The notes under the pieces: model-generated
Told to the model about the DNA's origin: nothing
Seen by the model: only the letters and a program-made list of their open reading frames with translations
Databases searched by the model: none
Program-made: the position numbers and the translations under genes
NCBI RefSeq assembly: GCF_022230955.1
Contig: NZ_JAKKFI010000040.1
Location: 28,360-92,359 of the forward strand
Length of the DNA stretch: 64,000 nt
Direction: 5' to 3'
DNA from: Micromonospora cabrerizensis
GTDB lineage: Bacteria > Actinomycetota > Actinomycetes > Mycobacteriales > Micromonosporaceae
Part shown: positions 59,429 to 64,000 of the stretch, piece after piece
Layout of the letters: each line of letters begins with the position of its first letter
Position numbering within the stretch: position 1 is the first letter of the stretch

Positions 59429-62400
59429 TCAATGTTGGGCGGAATCTTCGGGCAACTGGGCGATCATGGCCGTGAGCCCCGTCACATCCAGCAGGTCAGC
59501 GGGCCGCACCGTCACGCCGTGCCGGACGTAGTGGAAGGCCGCACCGACCTTTTCGAGCGGCACGCCAGCCAGCTCCGCCCAGGCCAACCGGTACACGGCC
59601 AACTGCACGGCGGCCACGTCCGCCGCCGGCCCGGTCGGCTGCGCGCCGGTCTTCCAGTCGACCACGTCGAACCGCCCACCCGGCCGCGCGAAGACCGCGT
59701 CCATCCGCCCCCGCACCACCACCCCGGCGATCACCGTGGCGAACGGCACCTCCACCTCCACCGGTGACCGGTCGGCCCACTCGCTGGCCAGGAACCGCTC
59801 CTGCAACTCGACCAGCGCCTCGTCGGGCGCGGCATCCGCGTCGGCCGCGCCGGGCAACTCGTCCAGGTCCAGCAGGCGGTCGGCGCCGAAGCGCTGCTCC
59901 AACCAGGCATGGAACGCCGTACCGCGCCGGGCGTACGGGTTGGGCTCGGTCGGCACCGGGCGGCGCAGCGTACGGGCCAACCCGGCCGGGTCACGCCGCA
60001 ACGCCACCAGCTGGGTGACACTCAACTGCCCGGGCAGGGCCACCTCGACCGCACCGGAGAGCCTGGTCAGCTCGGCCCGTTCGGCCAGCAGCAGATCCGC
60101 CTCGCGCTGCCAGCGCGCCACCTCCGGGTCCACCTCCGGCTCGACGGTCACCATCGGCCCGGCCACCACCGAGCCGACCGGCCCGGCGAGCACCGGAGCC
60201 GGACCGTCGGTCATCAGGCGGCGCACCAACCCGGCCGCCTCGGCCAGTGCCGGCCGACGACCGCCCAACGGGTCGGCCGGCCACTCCGCGCGCAGCACCA
60301 CCTCGGCCGTCGGGTTCGTCGCATCCGGGGTCGGCTCCGGCGCCCACACGTCGATGAGGTGCCCCGGCCCGCCGTCCAGGCAGGCGTCGTACACCTCACG
60401 CAGAAAGACCGACGGACCTCGTGGTCGCTTCGTGCCCTCCCCCCACCAGTAGCCGGAGCAGAGCAGCAGCCGGCGCGGTCGGGTGACGGCCACGTACGTC
60501 AGCCGGCGTTCCTCCCGCTCGTCGTGGGCCCGCCAGGCGTCGGTGAAGTCGGTCACCGCACGGGCGACCGCACGCTGGTCGGCCGCCTCGTCGAGCGCCA
60601 GCTCCGGCAACCCGTCGGCGTCGCCGCGCAGGGGGAACGGCAGCACTCCCAGCCCACCCAACCAGTGGTCGGAGTTGCGGACCGGACCCGGCCACAGCCC
60701 ACGGCTCAGCCCGGCCACGGCCACCACGTCCCACTCCAGGCCCTTGGCGGCGTGCGCGGTGACCACCTGCACCGCGCCCTCCACCACCTCGACCTCGCCC
60801 GGCGCCAGACCACGCTCCTCGTCCTCGGCCGCGGCCAGGTAGGACAGGAAGCCGGAGAGCGTCGCCCCCGGGGTCTCCCCGCTGAAGCGGGCCGCCACGT
60901 CCCCCAGCGCGTCCAGGTGACCCCGGGCCAGGCCCGCGTCGCCGGCACCGTCGCGGCCGGCCCGCACCGCGACCTCCACGTCCAGGCCGATGGTCCGCTC
61001 GATGTCCGCGATCAGGTCCGGCAGGGCCTGGTCCAGCCGGTAGCGCAGCAGGGCCAACTCCAGCCCGTACGCGCGCAGCCGCGCAAAGCCCTCCGCCGAG
61101 TACGCCTGCGCCGGGCCGAGATCGGCCAGCGCCTCCACCAGGGTCGCCTCGTCCAGCAGGTCGGGGCTGATCTCCGAGGTGTCGTCGGCGGCAACCTGTC
61201 GCCGGGCGTTGGCGATGGCCCGAGCACGCCGGTGCAACGCCACCAGGTCACGCGGCCCGATCCGCCAACGGGCGCCGGTGAGCAACCGCAGCAGCGCGGC
61301 ACCGTCGGTCGGGTCGGCCAGCACCCGCAGCGTGCAGACCACGTCGCGTACCTCGGGGGTGTCCAACAGGCCGCCCAGCCCGACCACCTCGACCGGGAGA
61401 CCGCGCTCGCGCAGCGCCGACTCGATCGCCGGGATCTGGCTGCGCACCCGCACCAGCACGGCCGTCGTCGGGCGTTGTGCCACCGGGATGTGCTCGGGGG
61501 CCGCCCCTGGCATCCGGGCCGCGCCGCGCCAGGCGGCGAGCACGCTGTCGGCGATCCAGTCGGCCTCGTCGGCGTACGTGGACAGCATCGCGCAGTGCAC
61601 GGTGCCGCCGGCGGCACCGCCGGGGCTGCGGTGTGGGATCGGGTCCCGGACGGTCAGCGCGGAGCGCAGCTCCGGCACCCGGGCACCCGCCGCCCGCAGC
61701 GGGGTGGAGAGCGCGTTCGCCACCCGGAGGATCTCCGGGCGGTTGCGCCAACTCGTGGTGAGCCCCAGCGCCGGGGCCGGCTCACCGTCGGCGCGGGCGA
61801 ACTCGGTGGGGAACCGGTCCAGTGTGCCCGCGCTGGCCCCCCGCCAGCCGTAGATCGACTGGCACGGGTCGCCCACCGCGGTCACCGGGTGCCCGCCACC
61901 GAACAGCGCGTTGAGCAACACCACCTGGGCGTGACTGGTGTCCTGGTACTCGTCGAGCAGCACCACCCGGAAGCGGTCCCGCTCGATCTGACCGACCCCC
62001 GGGTGGTCCCGGGCCACCCGGGCCGCCCGGGCGAGCTGGTCGGCGAAGTCCATCGCCTCGAAGTCCTCCTTGCGCCGGGCGTACGCCCGCACCAGCGGCA
62101 GCAGGCGCAGCCGGGTCTGCTGGAGGGTGAGCGCCTTGCGCACGTCGGCGTACACCCGGCCCGGCCGGGACTGCACCTCGGCGAAGAACCGGCCGGTCCA
62201 GGCCGCCAGCTGGTCCGGCGCGACCAGGTGCTCGTCCAACTCCCCGGCGAGCGCCAGCACCGCGTCGGTGATGGTGCTCGGCATCCTGTCCACCTCGGAC
62301 ATGTCACCGTCGTAGTTGCGCACCAGCAGGTCGACCAACTGCCAACGGGACGCCTCGGTGAGCAGTCGGGTGGACGGCTCGTAGCCGGCCCGCAGCCCGT

Positions 62401-62833
62401 GCTCGGTGACGATCCGCCCCGCGTACGAGTGGTACGTGGAGACGGTGGGTTCACCGGCCAGCGGGTCGTCCAGCGGGTCCCGACCCTGCCGCCCCACGCG
62501 GCGGATCAACTGGTCGAGCCGGGTTCGTACCCGGTGGGCCAGCTCGCCGGCCGCCTTCCGGGTGAAGGTCAGCCCGAGGATCTGCTCGGGGCGCACGTAC
62601 GAGTTGGCCACCAACCAGACCACCCGAGCGGCCATCGTCTCGGTCTTGCCGGAGCCGGCGCCCGCGACCACCAGCAGCGGCTCCACCGGGGCGGCGATGA
62701 TCGCGGCCTGTTCCCGGGTGGGTGCCGGCAACCGCAGCAGCTTGGCCAGCTCGACCGGTGTGTAGCGGGGGCCGGAGTCCGCCAGCCGGGGCGTCGGCGC
62801 GGGGCCCGCGCCGAACAGGGTGGGCTGGGTCAT
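59429..62833 (-). CDS. adnB: AdnB helicase-nuclease subunit
   Basis: A 1134-aa UvrD-type helicase fused to a RecB-family nuclease. Walker A is [13 protein letters not shown], motif [12 protein letters not shown], motif [16 protein letters not shown] and motif [15 protein letters not shown]. The nuclease core shows GRMDAVF and VVDWKTG near the C-terminus. It processes double-strand breaks with AdnA. ATG 62833 overlaps the adnA stop by 4 nt. The open frame continues upstream antisensically but is not coding there. Confidence 0.95.
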   Translation of the reverse strand: MTQPTLFGAGPAPTPRLADSGPRYTPVELAKLLRLPAPTREQAAIIAAPVEPLLVVAGAGSGKTETMAARVVWLVANSYVRPEQILGLTFTRKAAGELAHRVRTRLDQLIRRVGRQGRDPLDDPLAGEPTVSTYHSYAGRIVTEHGLRAGYEPSTRLLTEASRWQLVDLLVRNYDGDMSEVDRMPSTITDAVLALAGELDEHLVAPDQLAAWTGRFFAEVQSRPGRVYADVRKALTLQQTRLRLLPLVRAYARRKEDFEAMDFADQLARAARVARDHPGVGQIERDRFRVVLLDEYQDTSHAQVVLLNALFGGGHPVTAVGDPCQSIYGWRGASAGTLDRFPTEFARADGEPAPALGLTTSWRNRPEILRVANALSTPLRAAGARVPELRSALTVRDPIPHRSPGGAAGGTVHCAMLSTYADEADWIADSVLAAWRGAARMPGAAPEHIPVAQRPTTAVLVRVRSQIPAIESALRERGLPVEVVGLGGLLDTPEVRDVVCTLRVLADPTDGAALLRLLTGARWRIGPRDLVALHRRARAIANARRQVAADDTSEISPDLLDEATLVEALADLGPAQAYSAEGFARLRAYGLELALLRYRLDQALPDLIADIERTIGLDVEVAVRAGRDGAGDAGLARGHLDALGDVAARFSGETPGATLSGFLSYLAAAEDEERGLAPGEVEVVEGAVQVVTAHAAKGLEWDVVAVAGLSRGLWPGPVRNSDHWLGGLGVLPFPLRGDADGLPELALDEAADQRAVARAVTDFTDAWRAHDEREERRLTYVAVTRPRRLLLCSGYWWGEGTKRPRGPSVFLREVYDACLDGGPGHLIDVWAPEPTPDATNPTAEVVLRAEWPADPLGGRRPALAEAAGLVRRLMTDGPAPVLAGPVGSVVAGPMVTVEPEVDPEVARWQREADLLLAERAELTRLSGAVEVALPGQLSVTQLVALRRDPAGLARTLRRPVPTEPNPYARRGTAFHAWLEQRFGADRLLDLDELPGAADADAAPDEALVELQERFLASEWADRSPVEVEVPFATVIAGVVVRGRMDAVFARPGGRFDVVDWKTGAQPTGPAADVAAVQLAVYRLAWAELAGVPLEKVGAAFHYVRHGVTVRPADLLDVTGLTAMIAQLPEDSAQH

Positions 62834-64000
62834 GGGTTCTCCGGACGTCGGACGGTCGGCGGCTCGACCACCTGGCGCCCCTGCCCGGAGACCGGGCAAC
62901 TGGTACGCACCGGGCAGACCCGGCACTTCGAGTTGGCCACCGCGGCGAACGTGGCGGCTGCCATCGTATCGGCGGTCCGCCGGACCAGCGCGGTCGCCCA
63001 GCCGGCCGCGGGCCCCTCGCCGGCCGCCGGCTGATTCTGTTCCCTCGCGTCCTTGGCGGAGGTGCCGAGCTGCACCAGCGCCGCACCGCCCGACTCGTCT
63101 CCGAACTCGGCGAACGCCCCCGCCTCCACCGCCGCCTGGTAGGCGCCGAGCTGCGGGTGTTCGGCAAGCTCGCTGCCGGTGACAGCGGTGGACTTGCCGG
63201 TCTTCAGGTCGATCACCACGAGCCGCCCGGCCTCGTCGACCTCCAGCCGGTCCACCCGGCCGGCCAGGTCGACCGGCCGGTTCGGGTCGTCCAGGCGGAC
63301 CGCGAACTCGTGCTCGATCGCGAGCAGCCGACGCGGGTTGGTGGCCAGCCAGCGCAGCAGCTTGTCGACCATCGCCTCGGCACGCTCGCGCTCCGGCCCG
63401 GCCATCCACCGCGCCGCCAGCTCGATCGCGTCGAACCGGGCCGCCACGTAGTCGAGCAGCGCCCCCCGGTCGGCGCTGGCGTCCTCGGCGAGCATCGCTG
63501 CGGCGTGGACCAGGTTGCCCACCCCCTGCGCCGTGCTGGTCGGGCCACTGCCACCGTGCCGTTCCAGCAGCCACCGCAGGCTGCACCGCAGGGCGCTCTC
63601 CATCGCTGACGGGGTGACCCGCACCGGCTTGCCCTCGTCGACCAGCGGCCGGTCGTCGGAGAGCCCGCGCAACCCCCACCAGTCGTCGGGATGCGCGCCG
63701 GGGACACCGGCGGCGGCGAGCCGGGCCAGCTCGGCCGCCGCGGCGCGCCGCCGGGCCGCCGGGGCGGCCGGGTCGGTGATGGCGGTACGCAGCTCGGCGA
63801 CCAGCGCCGGCAGGGTGAGCGCCCGGGGTGGACGGGTAACCGGCAGCGCCCCGGGGCGGTCCGGCTCGCCGTCGCCGTCCTCCCCCGCCGGGCTGCCACC
63901 ACTTCCGGCCATGCCCCCGTTGCCTCTGGCGTCGGCGGGAGTGGGTGGGGCCGTCGGTGGGCTGTCGGTGGGCTCGCCGGCCGGTGGGCCGGTGCGCGGA
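62830..64000 (-). CDS. adnA: AdnA helicase-nuclease subunit, 3' part
   Basis: The C-terminal 389 residues of AdnA; the reading frame is open to the window edge and the 5' part lies beyond base 64000. The nuclease domain has GRVDRLEVDEAGRLVVIDLK with the TGKS end, and a 4Fe-4S site from RCSLRW plus CRVCPVRTSC (C-x2-C-x5-C), as in AddB/AdnA. A Pro/Asp-rich linker lies at the edge. It is the first gene of the adnAB operon (ATGA overlap). Confidence 0.92.
   Translation of the reverse strand, partial: PRTGPPAGEPTDSPPTAPPTPADARGNGGMAGSGGSPAGEDGDGEPDRPGALPVTRPPRALTLPALVAELRTAITDPAAPAARRRAAAAELARLAAAGVPGAHPDDWWGLRGLSDDRPLVDEGKPVRVTPSAMESALRCSLRWLLERHGGSGPTSTAQGVGNLVHAAAMLAEDASADRGALLDYVAARFDAIELAARWMAGPERERAEAMVDKLLRWLATNPRRLLAIEHEFAVRLDDPNRPVDLAGRVDRLEVDEAGRLVVIDLKTGKSTAVTGSELAEHPQLGAYQAAVEAGAFAEFGDESGGAALVQLGTSAKDAREQNQPAAGEGPAAGWATALVRRTADTMAAATFAAVANSKCRVCPVRTSCPVSGQGRQVVEPPTVRRPENP

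Noticed and set aside
62834..63679. N-terminal extension of the adnB frame
   Set aside because: It overlaps adnA in another frame; the ATG at 62833 with the ATGA junction gives the normal AdnB length and start.

Overview
The window is very GC-rich, densely coded DNA from an actinomycete, most likely a Micromonosporaceae (Micromonospora-type) member. Supporting signs are GTG, TTG and probably CTG starts, WhiB proteins, a SigR/RsrA-type redox switch, mycoredoxin, ribosomal protein bL37, XRE-DUF5753/DUF397 and DUF5709 families, and AdnAB. Two blocks follow the gene neighbourhood known from Mycobacterium tuberculosis. The left block, about 0.3-14.4 kb, matches Rv3220c-Rv3228: pdtaS, biotinylated TB7.3-like protein, anti-sigma, sigH/sigR, SRAP, aroA, rsgA. 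The right block, about 30-64 kb, matches Rv3193c-Rv3211: UPF0182, PDZ protease, Rv3195-like zincin, ABC1 kinase, whiB7, uvrD2, mrx1, nudC, adnB/adnA and a DEAD-box helicase.

Layout. 0-7.4 kb: PdtaS-like kinase and SIS protein, TPR protein, and a drug-efflux MFS divergent from a TetR regulator. 7.4-11.8 kb: GNAT, biotinyl protein, bL37, RsrA-like anti-sigma, SigR/SigH with a long N-terminal form behind a SigR-type promoter, a hydrolase, a WhiB protein and SRAP. 11.9-23.4 kb: aroA, rsgA, hisN, a DMT transporter, a glycosyltransferase, an SDR, a STAS-ATPase protein, DUF5709, a MacRS-type two-component pair, an anti-sigma ATPase and a divergent prs. 23.5-28.2 kb: glpK, purC, a solute-binding lipoprotein and two initiator tRNA genes, each followed by a strong hairpin. 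28.3-29.8 kb: an ECF sigma (SigE family) with a membrane-anchored partner.

30-38.6 kb holds UPF0182, the PDZ protease, the zincin, an NTP-transferase-like protein, a repeat-rich gap of about 0.9 kb with three copies of an 84-bp hairpin element, a YgjP-type metallopeptidase and a DUF5679 zinc ribbon. 38.8-45 kb holds a ThiF/TOMM-like protein overlapping an ABC1 kinase, then the leftward uvrD2 - uORF - attenuator - whiB7 - small ORF unit, and rightward mrx1 behind a SigR-type promoter. 45-52.4 kb: MFS, XRE/DUF397 pair, NudC and two M16 peptidases, joined by two micro-ORFs through GTGA overlaps. 52.4-56.9 kb: a sulfonate-type island (LLM monooxygenase, SsuABC, Rrf2 regulator) with two near-identical operators between the divergent promoters. 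57-64 kb: a small membrane protein, DEAD-box helicase, cold-shock protein, and AdnB plus the 3' part of AdnA.

The main themes are redox control (SigR, RsrA, mycoredoxin, WhiB), ribosome-linked stress (WhiB7 attenuator, bL37, RsgA, cold shock) and DNA repair (UvrD2, AdnAB, SRAP). The signals I judge most worth a second look are the whiB7 uORF/antiterminator/terminator, the SigR long isoform with its matching mrx1 promoter, the GTGA-chained repeat micro-ORFs, the paired Rrf2 operators, the three-copy hairpin element, and the conserved but unassigned ThiF-like/ABC1 pair.
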